From NCBI GenBank assembly GCA_017477855.1, contig JAFUUN010000084.1, positions 1 through 9,728 of the forward strand: a DNA stretch of 9,728 nt, written 5' to 3'. Every line of letters begins with the position of its first letter. Within the stretch, counting starts at the first letter, position 1. Below are positions 1 through 5,844 of the stretch, one piece after another. The translations under genes and the position numbers were made by a program. This DNA comes from Rickettsiales bacterium (GTDB lineage Bacteria > Pseudomonadota > Alphaproteobacteria > Rickettsiales > Deianiraeaceae). The notes beneath the pieces are model-generated. The model saw only the letters and a program-made list of their open reading frames with translations. It did no database searches and was not told where the DNA came from.

Positions 1-1
1 G

Positions 2-286
2 ACGCCGCCAAACAACGCTGAAATAGTTGAACATGTTGTAGTGGATGCAAATGGCGACGCTGTTGTGAATGCTAAAAAAGAGAACATAGTTGCATTGAAA
101 TCATTCTTTACTCTTGGCAACATTAAAAGTGATGAGGATACCAATGAGTTGATGCAATCAAAGCATTATGTCATGGACCCGATAAAAGATGAGATGCCGT
201 TTTCTATAACGATAAATGAAATGGCCGACTTAAAAATAGTTGTTGAACAGAATGTCAAGCTTGAAAGTGAGGCGGCGAGCGAGTAA
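2..286 (+). CDS. C-terminal part of an unrecognised protein (5' end outside window)
   Basis: The frame is open from base 2 to a TAA at 284-286, so the gene begins upstream of the window and only its last 94 residues are visible. A GTG at 41 could serve as a start, but the frame continues upstream without a stop and there is no ribosome binding site, so I treat it as truncated. The visible part is acidic and soluble-looking, with many Asp, Glu, Asn and Val and no membrane segment or cysteine. It ends in a Glu/Ala/Ser-rich tail. I recognise no domain. It is convergent with the NlpD-like gene, with a decayed copy of the dispersed repeat between their stop codons. Confidence 0.6.
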   Translation, partial: TPPNNAEIVEHVVVDANGDAVVNAKKENIVALKSFFTLGNIKSDEDTNELMQSKHYVMDPIKDEMPFSITINEMADLKIVVEQNVKLESEAASE

Positions 287-292
287 ATGTGA

Positions 293-382
293 TTGTGCGA
301 AGTGGGGCGGATTTTAGAGATGAACAAGGTGAGGGGAAGCAAAATACAAACCACGAGGACATGGCTTCTGGCAGAGCAACAT
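293..382 (+). repeat. Dispersed palindromic repeat, copy 1 (decayed)
   Basis: This is a degenerate copy of the family best seen at 5587-5681, in the same orientation. It keeps the start TTGTGCG, an ATTT at the inner-stem position, and an end resembling GAGGGCGTGGCCTCGGGCGG followed by GCAACA. Many differences are G-to-A or C-to-T. It shares the string AGCAAAATACAAACC with copy 2 but not with copies 3 and 4, so copies 1 and 2 form a subtype. It lies between the converging ends of the partial gene and the NlpD-like gene. Confidence 0.65.
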
Positions 383-395
383 TATTTTTTTTGAA

Positions 396-1169
396 TTAAT
401 CGTTGATTTTTGTTGGAATTATCTTTTCTGGATCGTAGGACTTACTGTTTTTGCGGATAGAGAAATACAATATTGAACGTTGCGATTGATTGTTGTTTGC
501 AATATATGCTATAACTTGACCCTTTTTAACTTTATCACCAACAGAAACCAGAGGATCAACATGGCCATAAGCAGTAATGAAACCATTATAGTGCTTAATC
601 AAAATGACATTGTCGTATCCCTCGACTTTATCAGCGAAGACGATTTCTCCAGATGACGACGATCTAACGATTGCACCTTTTTCCGTTCCAATGTTAACAC
701 CCTCCAATTTTCCACTGTTTGTAATATGTCCAAACCGAGTTATAACAGAACCTCTTGCAGGCCAAATAAACGTTGTTGCGTCCAGACGATTGGATGATGC
801 ATTGCTATTTCCTGGATTATTGATTTTGGTTGTATCTATTACACTACTTTTTGGAGAAACACTATTTTTCTCATCATCAAGATATGCTCCTTCTGGCAAA
901 ACGAGTTTCTGTCCGACAAAAATATTGTTGTTTTTGATGTTGTTTTTCTCAATTAAATCCTTCTGCAAGACATGGTAATTTGCACTTATTCTATAAATTG
1001 TCTCTCCTGGCTGGACGATATGAGTTATTGTTTTTGGTTTGGATTTAACTGTTGATTGTTTTTCTACTTTACCATTTGTAAGATTCACAGATGCAAAAAC
1101 GGCTTTCTCATTTGCTAAAAATACTGATAATGATAAACAAGTAGACAAACAACAGATGGTTTTCTTCAT
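396..1169 (-). CDS. Secreted LysM / degenerate M23 (LytM) protein, NlpD/EnvC-like
   Basis: Predicted periplasmic protein of 257 residues. It has an N-terminal signal peptide (about 1-26, cleavage after Val-Phe-Ala), a LysM peptidoglycan-binding domain (about 48-92), a Ser/Asn-rich linker (about 100-130) and a LytM/M23 domain (about 135-250). The M23 zinc site is lost. The HxGxD motif reads Leu155-Glu-Gly-Val-Asn159, and the terminal HxH reads Ile233-Leu-Tyr235. The middle motif Tyr-Gly-His203 remains. LysM plus a LytM fold without zinc ligands is the arrangement of NlpD-type proteins, which activate cell-wall amidases during division rather than cutting murein themselves, so I infer an amidase-activator role. 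No lipobox is visible, unlike E. coli NlpD. Stop is TAA, start is ATG with no clear ribosome binding site. It is a single-gene unit flanked by inverted repeat copies 1 and 2. Confidence 0.85.
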   Translation of the reverse strand: MKKTICCLSTCLSLSVFLANEKAVFASVNLTNGKVEKQSTVKSKPKTITHIVQPGETIYRISANYHVLQKDLIEKNNIKNNNIFVGQKLVLPEGAYLDDEKNSVSPKSSVIDTTKINNPGNSNASSNRLDATTFIWPARGSVITRFGHITNSGKLEGVNIGTEKGAIVRSSSSGEIVFADKVEGYDNVILIKHYNGFITAYGHVDPLVSVGDKVKKGQVIAYIANNNQSQRSILYFSIRKNSKSYDPEKIIPTKIND

Positions 1170-1227
1170 TGCACGGAGAGTTGATTTGTAAATATAAAAG
1201 TCAAGATTTTTTAAAAAAGTTTATTTG

Positions 1228-1299
1228 TGTTGTGCCGCCCGAAGTCACGCCCTCGCGGTTTGTATTTTGCTCCTCGCACAAATGAGCTCCGTGCTGTGT
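1228..1299 (-). repeat. Dispersed palindromic repeat, copy 2 (inverted)
   Basis: The reverse complement aligns with copies 1, 3 and 4. The conserved end reads CGAGGGCGTGACTTCGGGCG then GCACAACACA. It shares the subtype string AGCAAAATACAAACC with copy 1, and the central part is shorter than in copies 3 and 4. The inner stem is weakened to about five pairs (TTTGT with ACAAA). It lies in the divergent space between the NlpD-like gene and prfA, so it is not simply a terminator here. Confidence 0.75.
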
Positions 1300-1344
1300 C
1301 ACTAAACATATTGCAAATTATATTTATCTTATCATAACCAACCA

Positions 1345-2421
1345 ATGGCACAAGATTTAAATGGCATTGCAGAACAAATGATTGCAAAAATGGGCGAGCT
1401 TGAAGCCAAGCTGCAAGAGTGTCAGGACTACAAAGAAATAGCCAAGTTGAATAAGGAAAAAAACGATTTGGAGCCAGTGTTTGAGTGTTCCAAGCAGTTG
1501 ATGGATACGCGCAAGCAGCTGAACGAGCTTGATGAGCTACTAAAAACGGAGCAAGATGCTGAAATGCGCACGATGATGAACGAGGAATATACCGAGCTGG
1601 AAAAGAAAATTCCAGAGCTGGAACATCAACTAAAAGTTCTGCTAATTCCAAAAGACCCGATGGATAACAGGAATGCGATTGTAGAAATCCGCGCTGGCAC
1701 AGGTGGTGACGAGGCAGGGCTGTTCGTGCAGGATTTGTTTGCGATTTACCAAAAATACTGCGACATCAAGCACTGGAAGATTGAGATCATGCATCTGTCC
1801 GAGGGCTCTGTTGGAGGCATCAAGGAGGTCTTTTTCAATGTCATTGGCAAGGATGCTTACGGCTATTTGAAATTTGAAAGTGGCACCCACCGCGTGCAAC
1901 GTATACCAGAAACAGAGACACAGGGGCGCGTCCACACCAGCGCAATCACGGTGGCGGTGTTCCCAGAGGTTGAGGAGTTTGATGTGGAAATCAAGGAGAG
2001 CGACATTCGCACAGATGTTTGCAGGGCAAGTGGCGCAGGCGGCCAGCACGTCAACAAAACAGACAGCGCAGTGCGGCTCACCCACATCCCGACAGGCATC
2101 GTTGTGTTCATGCAGGAGAGCCGTTCGCAAATCACCAATCGCGTCAAGGCCATGCAGATTTTGCGCTCGCGCATTTATGAATACGAGAAGGAGAAAAAAG
2201 ACAGCGAAATGCGCGCCAACCGCCAGTCACAAATTGGCAGCGGCGACCGCAGCGAGAAAATCAGAACCTACAACTATCCACAAAACCGCATCACCGACCA
2301 CCGCATAAACTTGACACTTTACAACCTTGACCGCGTTTCTGACACTGGCGACATTGACGAAATCATTCAAGCCCTCCGCGCAAATGCCCAAGCAGAGGCC
2401 TTGGCGGCGTTGGAGGAGTGA
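1345..2421 (+). CDS. prfA: Peptide chain release factor 1 (RF1)
   Basis: RF1 reads UAA and UAG in the ribosomal A site and triggers hydrolysis of peptidyl-tRNA. The 358-residue product matches the normal length (E. coli 360). Landmarks are the helical N-terminal domain, the GTGGDEAG region (118-125), the PxT codon-reading tripeptide as Pro-Glu-Thr (188-190), His-Thr-Ser-Ala (197-200) and the catalytic GGQ loop (232-234) in SGAGGQHVN. The RF1 signature PxT, not RF2's SPF, assigns the stop specificity. The gene ends in TGA and has no programmed frameshift. The ATG at 1345 fits the family N terminus, but no ribosome binding site precedes it. It is clearly GC-rich: 37 of 60 bases are G or C at 2041-2100. 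In many bacteria prmC, whose product methylates the GGQ glutamine, follows prfA. Here an unrelated AT-rich gene does. Confidence 0.98.
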   Translation: MAQDLNGIAEQMIAKMGELEAKLQECQDYKEIAKLNKEKNDLEPVFECSKQLMDTRKQLNELDELLKTEQDAEMRTMMNEEYTELEKKIPELEHQLKVLLIPKDPMDNRNAIVEIRAGTGGDEAGLFVQDLFAIYQKYCDIKHWKIEIMHLSEGSVGGIKEVFFNVIGKDAYGYLKFESGTHRVQRIPETETQGRVHTSAITVAVFPEVEEFDVEIKESDIRTDVCRASGAGGQHVNKTDSAVRLTHIPTGIVVFMQESRSQITNRVKAMQILRSRIYEYEKEKKDSEMRANRQSQIGSGDRSEKIRTYNYPQNRITDHRINLTLYNLDRVSDTGDIDEIIQALRANAQAEALAALEE

Positions 2422-2447
2422 TGGTGTAATAAAAATGAATTGATTTT

Positions 2448-3527
2448 ATGGCAGAACAAAAATTGAAAAACGAATTTTTTGATTTTTTTCAAAATAAATC
2501 TTTTGAAGACATTGAAAGAGAATATAATGAGCATGAATTAAATGAAAAGAATAATACTCAACCAGCAAACCAGCATCAAAAACAATGGGAAATTTTGTTT
2601 GGCTTGTATCTAAAAGAAAAATTTAAAGATGCATTTTGTAGACCGACTGGACAGGGAAAACCTGATTTTCTTTATACAAAAGACAACAGAAAATTTTGGT
2701 TTGAATGTATTGCGAGTGAAAAACCGAAATTAAAAGAAGAAAAACAATATTGGCAACCAAAAGAATTTACACCTGAACCGATAACTCCTGAAAATCTATT
2801 TGATGGTTATGTTAATATTGGCGATACTTTAAGACCGTATCAACTTTGTTATTATCAAATGTTGCAAGAAAAAGAAAAACAATGCAAAAATAGAATTGCA
2901 AAAGGAATTATCAATAAAAATGATTTTAATATTTTGTGCTTAAATGGATATTTATTTGAACGAAATGATTTCTTTACACCAGAAAGTAATTTGAACTATG
3001 ACACTTTTTGTGGAAGAAAAATATATCAGCATATTGCCGAAGGAACTGCTCTTGGAAAACTTTGTAGTGTTTTATTTGGATTAACACAAAGAAGTGATTT
3101 TTTTAAAATAGATGAAGGAGACGGTTTTTTCTTTGAAAGACCGTGCAGTTTTAAATTTTTCAACAAAACAAGAAATGGAGATGAAATTTATAAATTTACA
3201 GATGGTTATTTTGATGGATTTTGTGAAAATAGTAAAAAAATAGACATAACAGAAGAAGATGTAAAAAGAGATTATTTGCAGTGCAATTTTTTTTGTAGGG
3301 AAGATTTCCCTTTTAATGGTATTTTGTTTTCTAATGTGTCTTATAAATGGAAAAATACTAAATTAACAAGCATTAAAATTGAAACTGGCGAACAAGCATT
3401 TTATAATAAATACTCATTATATTACTTACAAAATCCAATGAAAGAAAGTTGCATAAAGTATTTTGAAGATATTTGTGAGTGCATAAATTGTGATGTATTT
3501 TATAATTTGGTTGCACTTATGTTTTAA
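2448..3527 (+). CDS. Uncharacterised protein with PD-(D/E)xK nuclease-like N-terminal region
   Basis: A 359-residue, Asn/Lys/Phe-rich cytosolic-looking protein of unknown function. An N-terminal core resembles a PD-(D/E)xK nuclease fold: a helix with Trp47-Glu48, then Lys-Pro72-Asp73-Phe, then a strand Phe-Trp-Phe-Glu86-Cys-Ile. The usual Lys of E-x-K is Ile88, so catalysis is uncertain. The strand, and a later segment (about 150-170) with Lys-Gly-Ile-Ile then Asn-Asp-Phe-Asn-Ile-Leu, recall a little-studied restriction-endonuclease-like family with WxEAxA strands; that is from memory. The gene is very AT-rich (15 of 60 bases G or C at 2581-2640), unlike prfA and the GST around it, which suggests horizontal acquisition. 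It starts 26 bases after prfA with no terminator between, so co-transcription is likely. No cognate methyltransferase is visible. ATG start, TAA stop. Confidence 0.7.
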   Translation: MAEQKLKNEFFDFFQNKSFEDIEREYNEHELNEKNNTQPANQHQKQWEILFGLYLKEKFKDAFCRPTGQGKPDFLYTKDNRKFWFECIASEKPKLKEEKQYWQPKEFTPEPITPENLFDGYVNIGDTLRPYQLCYYQMLQEKEKQCKNRIAKGIINKNDFNILCLNGYLFERNDFFTPESNLNYDTFCGRKIYQHIAEGTALGKLCSVLFGLTQRSDFFKIDEGDGFFFERPCSFKFFNKTRNGDEIYKFTDGYFDGFCENSKKIDITEEDVKRDYLQCNFFCREDFPFNGILFSNVSYKWKNTKLTSIKIETGEQAFYNKYSLYYLQNPMKESCIKYFEDICECINCDVFYNLVALMF

Positions 3528-3601
3528 AATACAACAAATCAAAACTTCAAACCATTTTTAAAACCTTGCATTTTATTTTTTAGTTCTTATCCGCAGGTTG
3601 T

Positions 3602-4306
3602 ATGAACGAGCAGATGTCTCTGTATCATTTCCCTATTTGTCCATTTTGCAGGAAGATACGGTTCATGCTTGAATACACTGGGGCATCAAGGATTTGTGCG
3701 CTGCGCATTGAGAATTTCTGGGAGCGCCGCGAGAAGTTTTGCAACATCAACCCCACTGGCGAGGTGCCATTTTTGGCGGTGCAGAAGTTTGAGGACGGGC
3801 AGAAAAAGCACTTGCTGATTTGGGGGCAGAACTCCATTATGGACTATCTGCGGAAGAAATACCCTGTTGACACGCTGATTTTTGGCGACATCGGCGAGCA
3901 GGCGAACATCATGAAATATTCGGAGTGGTTTGACACCAAGTTCTATAACGAGGCGGTGAAGCCAATTTTGAACGAGCGGGTTTATACATACTACAAGAAA
4001 AAGCGCAATCCTGACTTGGACTTGTTGCGGCTGGCGCGGTTGAATTGCGAGCAACATCTCCGCTTTATAGAAAATATTCTTTCCAGAAGGGACTATATTG
4101 CATATAGCAAGTTTTCGCTGGCTGATTTATCATGCGCGGTTCAGATTTCCTCTCTGGATTATCTTGGTGAGATTGATTGGGGTAATCACCCTGTGCTGAA
4201 AGATTGGTATGTTCCTATCAAGTCAAAACCTGAATTCCGTGATTTGCTTTACGACATCATCCCTGATTTCAGGCCTTCTGATAAATATAGAGAATTGGAT
4301 TTCTAA
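3602..4306 (+). CDS. Glutathione S-transferase family protein
   Basis: A 234-residue cytosolic GST-like protein. Residues about 6-85 form the thioredoxin-fold glutathione-binding domain, with Cys13-Pro-Phe-Cys16 on the first helix, Gly-Glu-Val-Pro-Phe (about 53-57, containing the cis-proline) and a Gln-Asn-Ser-Ile pair that normally contacts the glutathione glutamyl group. The rest is the all-helical domain, including the FSLADLSCA stretch that matches the conserved capping motif of the fold. The tail, ending Tyr-Arg-Glu-Leu-Asp-Phe, resembles alphaproteobacterial GSTs ending in YADLDF. Substrate unknown; detoxification or thiol redox is the family-level guess. AGG at 3595-3597 sits four bases before the chosen ATG. 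An ATG at 3614, giving Met-Ser-Leu-Tyr-His-Phe, is an alternative that fits the family N terminus slightly better. TAA stop. Confidence 0.88.
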   Translation: MNEQMSLYHFPICPFCRKIRFMLEYTGASRICALRIENFWERREKFCNINPTGEVPFLAVQKFEDGQKKHLLIWGQNSIMDYLRKKYPVDTLIFGDIGEQANIMKYSEWFDTKFYNEAVKPILNERVYTYYKKKRNPDLDLLRLARLNCEQHLRFIENILSRRDYIAYSKFSLADLSCAVQISSLDYLGEIDWGNHPVLKDWYVPIKSKPEFRDLLYDIIPDFRPSDKYRELDF

Positions 4307-4337
4307 TTTTATATCTAATAAATAAATTAAATTTGCT

Positions 4338-4419
4338 TTGCGCCGCCCGAGGCCACGCCCTCGCCGTTTGGCTGCGCCTCGTTCCTCGGCGGCCAAACGC
4401 GCTCCGCGCCGCGCAACAC
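4338..4419 (-). repeat. Dispersed palindromic repeat, copy 3 (inverted)
   Basis: A very GC-rich element in AT-rich surroundings. Outer arms TTGCGC (4338-4343) and GCGCAA (4411-4416) pair, and inner arms GTTTGGC (4366-4372) and GCCAAAC (4392-4398) pair perfectly. The reverse complement matches copy 4 closely over both ends. It lies between the converging GST and VirB2-like genes, next to the VirB2 terminator. Confidence 0.85.
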
Positions 4420-4421
4420 AT

Positions 4422-4450
4422 AAAAAAAAGGAGCCGCAAAAGCGACCCCT
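4422..4450 (-). terminator. Rho-independent terminator of the VirB2-like gene
   Basis: Read on the minus strand, AGGGGTCGC (4450-4442), a TTTT loop and GCGGCTCCT (4437-4429) form a nine-pair stem with two G-U pairs, followed directly by a run of Ts down to 4422. It begins 30 bases beyond the TAA of the VirB2-like gene. There is no T-run on the plus-strand side, so it should act only on minus-strand transcripts. Confidence 0.88.
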
Positions 4451-4480
4451 AATTCAATTACCAAGAAATGTAATTACAGA

Positions 4481-5188
4481 TTAACACTGCAACTCACCTC
4501 CTGTTACGATGTTGACGATTGCCTTGGCACCAAACATCACACCTACACCAAGTCCGATTGCGACAAGCAAGCTCCAGTTGACCTTACCAATGAAGAACAA
4601 CACACCGACAACGGTCACGACAATCAAGACAACCGCACGTCCCGCACCACCGGTTACAACACCAATTGCATTACATAACACAATTACAATTCCATTTCTG
4701 TCTTTGTTAGCCCCAACACTTGAGCACATTCCAACATATACGGCGCTATCATCAAATTCTACATTCCCATCATCATCTTTGTACTTATCTTCAATTCTTT
4801 GGCCAAACTTGTCAACGCATGTTATTGCCTGAGAACCTTTAGCCTTACAGTCATCGTCTGTTCTACAAAAAGCCGCATCCGAAGTATCGCATGTAGCAAC
4901 TGGGTCATTATCAATGGTACTCTCCAACATTACACAGGTTGCTTTTGAGCTACCAGAAAAATAGTGAGCACAAAACTGCTGATCACCTCTACCAATGTCT
5001 GGATTGTAACAATTTATGTAAAGCCCCTTTCCAGATGGTTTACTTACTGATGTCTCACCAACCTTATAGCATGCAGCTGAACCGCAACCAGAACCAGTAC
5101 CAGAACCAGAAGCCGCCAATGCCACATCTGTTCCAGAAACAGCAACAGTCAAACACAACGAAAGAAAAAACAACTTTAATTTATTCAT
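4481..5188 (-). CDS. VirB2/TrbC-like type IV secretion pilin with cysteine-rich N-terminal domain
   Basis: A 235-residue secreted or membrane protein. A signal peptide (about 1-26, ending Ala-Leu-Ala) is followed by a Gly/Ser-rich stretch. Next comes a domain with ten cysteines (35, 40, 60, 73, 85, 100, 108, 114, 124, 155), including a Cys-x-Thr-Asp-Asp-Asp-Cys motif. The C-terminal 70 residues are a typical VirB2 core: a first hydrophobic helix with Leu-Cys-Asn-Ala-Ile and Thr-Gly-Gly-Ala-Gly-Arg-Ala, a short Gly-Lys-Val-Asn-Trp turn (201-205), then a second glycine-rich helix ending Ile-Val-Thr-Gly-Gly. VirB2 is the major subunit of type IV secretion or conjugation pili and is normally about 100 residues; here the core carries an extra domain of about 130 residues. 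No other vir gene is in the window. It has its own promoter and terminator, so it is a single-gene unit. Confidence 0.8.
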   Translation of the reverse strand: MNKLKLFFLSLCLTVAVSGTDVALAASGSGTGSGCGSAACYKVGETSVSKPSGKGLYINCYNPDIGRGDQQFCAHYFSGSSKATCVMLESTIDNDPVATCDTSDAAFCRTDDDCKAKGSQAITCVDKFGQRIEDKYKDDDGNVEFDDSAVYVGMCSSVGANKDRNGIVIVLCNAIGVVTGGAGRAVVLIVVTVVGVLFFIGKVNWSLLVAIGLGVGVMFGAKAIVNIVTGGELQC

Positions 5189-5205
5189 AAACTAAAAACG
5201 CGATG

Positions 5206-5233
5206 ATAATAACTTGAAAATTATTTTTGTCAA
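5206..5233 (-). promoter_or_regulatory. Sigma-70 type promoter of the VirB2-like gene
   Basis: On the minus strand a perfect TTGACA (5233-5228) is followed, after a 16-base spacer, by TATTAT (5211-5206). Transcription would start near 5199, leaving a leader of only about ten bases before the ATG at 5188, with no visible ribosome binding site. Confidence 0.7.
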
Positions 5234-5253
5234 GTGGAAAATTCCAAAAAATT

Positions 5254-5559
5254 ATGATAAAATTAAAATTTGTTTCCAATGAAGGTGAAAAAGTTGTTGA
5301 AGCCAATGAAGGGTTGTCAATCCTTGATGTTGCAAAAGCAAATGGTATAAATCTCATGGGAGCTTGTGAAGGCGCTTGTGCGTGCGGAACCTGCCATATT
5401 TATATTGACGCAGAACATCTTGCTAAAATTGAAAAACCATCAGAGAACGAGGAAAATGTTCTTGATATTGTGTTCAACTTGCAACAGAATTCCAGATTGG
5501 CATGCCAGGTTATCACTTGTAAAGAGATGGATGGAGCGGTGATAACTGTGGCTGGGTAG
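5254..5559 (+). CDS. fdx: Adrenodoxin-type [2Fe-2S] ferredoxin (ISC ferredoxin)
   Basis: A small electron carrier of 101 residues. Ferredoxins of this type supply electrons for Fe-S cluster assembly with IscS/IscU. The cluster ligands have the expected spacing: Cys38-x5-Cys44-x2-Cys47 in Ala-Cys-Glu-Gly-Ala-Cys-Ala-Cys-Gly-Thr-Cys-His, with the fourth at Cys84 in Arg-Leu-Ala-Cys-Gln. Cys42 and Cys89 are extra. I start at the ATG at 5254 because Met-Ile-Lys-Leu-Lys-Phe matches the family; an upstream TTG at 5227 would add nine unrelated residues inside the virB2 promoter. The ending Met-Asp-Gly-Ala-Val-Ile-Thr-Val-Ala-Gly is where the family normally ends, so its TAG (5557-5559) is a genuine stop. 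This shows that UAG terminates in this genome. No other isc gene is nearby. It is divergent from the VirB2-like gene. Confidence 0.95.
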   Translation: MIKLKFVSNEGEKVVEANEGLSILDVAKANGINLMGACEGACACGTCHIYIDAEHLAKIEKPSENEENVLDIVFNLQQNSRLACQVITCKEMDGAVITVAG

Positions 5560-5586
5560 GTGTTGAGCCAGAAGCGGAGCTGTATT

Positions 5587-5681
5587 TGTTGCGCGGCGCG
5601 GAGCGCATTTGGCCGCCGAGCGCAGCGAGGAGGAGCGTAGCGGTGCCAAATGGCGAGGGCGTGGCCTCGGGCGGCGCAACA
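5587..5681 (+). repeat. Dispersed palindromic repeat, copy 4 (best preserved)
   Basis: Outer arms TGTTGCGC (5587-5594) and GCGCAACA (5674-5681) are perfect inverses. Inner arms ATTTGGC (5607-5613) and GCCAAAT (5645-5651) pair around a 31-base centre. A further small stem CGAGG/CCTCG lies in the right half. Such a structure could fold as a branched hairpin in RNA. It begins 27 bases after the fdx stop, so it may shape the 3' end of the fdx message. Confidence 0.88.
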
Positions 5682-5730
5682 TAAATTATATAACATTGCC
5701 AACCAAAAGCTTTAAAGTTTCCAATTGTTT

Positions 5731-5753
5731 AACTAAAACTATAACTTTTAGTT
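5731..5753. repeat. AT-rich perfect 8-bp hairpin
   Basis: AACTAAAA (5731-5738) and TTTTAGTT (5746-5753) are perfect inverses around a seven-base loop. An alternative stem, GTTTATT (5751-5757) with AATAAAC (5772-5778), overlaps its right arm, so the two would exclude one another. The stem has few G-C pairs, so folding in RNA would be weak. Confidence 0.5.
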
Positions 5754-5838
5754 TATTAACAGTTGATATTAAATAAACTGCAAATTTATTTTTTTGACTT
5801 CCATAAACAAAAACATAACTTTATTCAACTGTTAATAA
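5753..5838. repeat. Perfect 14-bp inverted repeat ahead of the small ORF
   Basis: TTATTAACAGTTGA (5753-5766) recurs exactly inverted as TCAACTGTTAATAA (5825-5838), with 58 bases between. The right arm ends six bases before the ATG of the small gene at 5845. Possible roles are a paired operator, a recombination site or a remnant of a mobile element. I see no target duplication or transposase. No convincing promoter was found in the spacer. Confidence 0.6.
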
Positions 5839-5844
5839 TTCTAT

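Noticed and set aside
361..392. Terminator after the partial first gene (CTGGCAG before a T-run)
   Set aside because: The arms leave an impossible loop of one base and the longer stem has mismatches, so the T-run alone is not enough.
1642..2308. Long open frames on the opposite strand and in a shifted frame inside prfA
   Set aside because: They are shadows of the GC-rich prfA frame. Their products are low-complexity Ala/Arg/Ser/Cys-rich with no family resemblance.
5400..5702. Antisense open frames across the fdx end and repeat copy 4
   Set aside because: Arg/Ala/Pro-rich translation comes from the palindromic repeat, with no start signal or recognisable domain.
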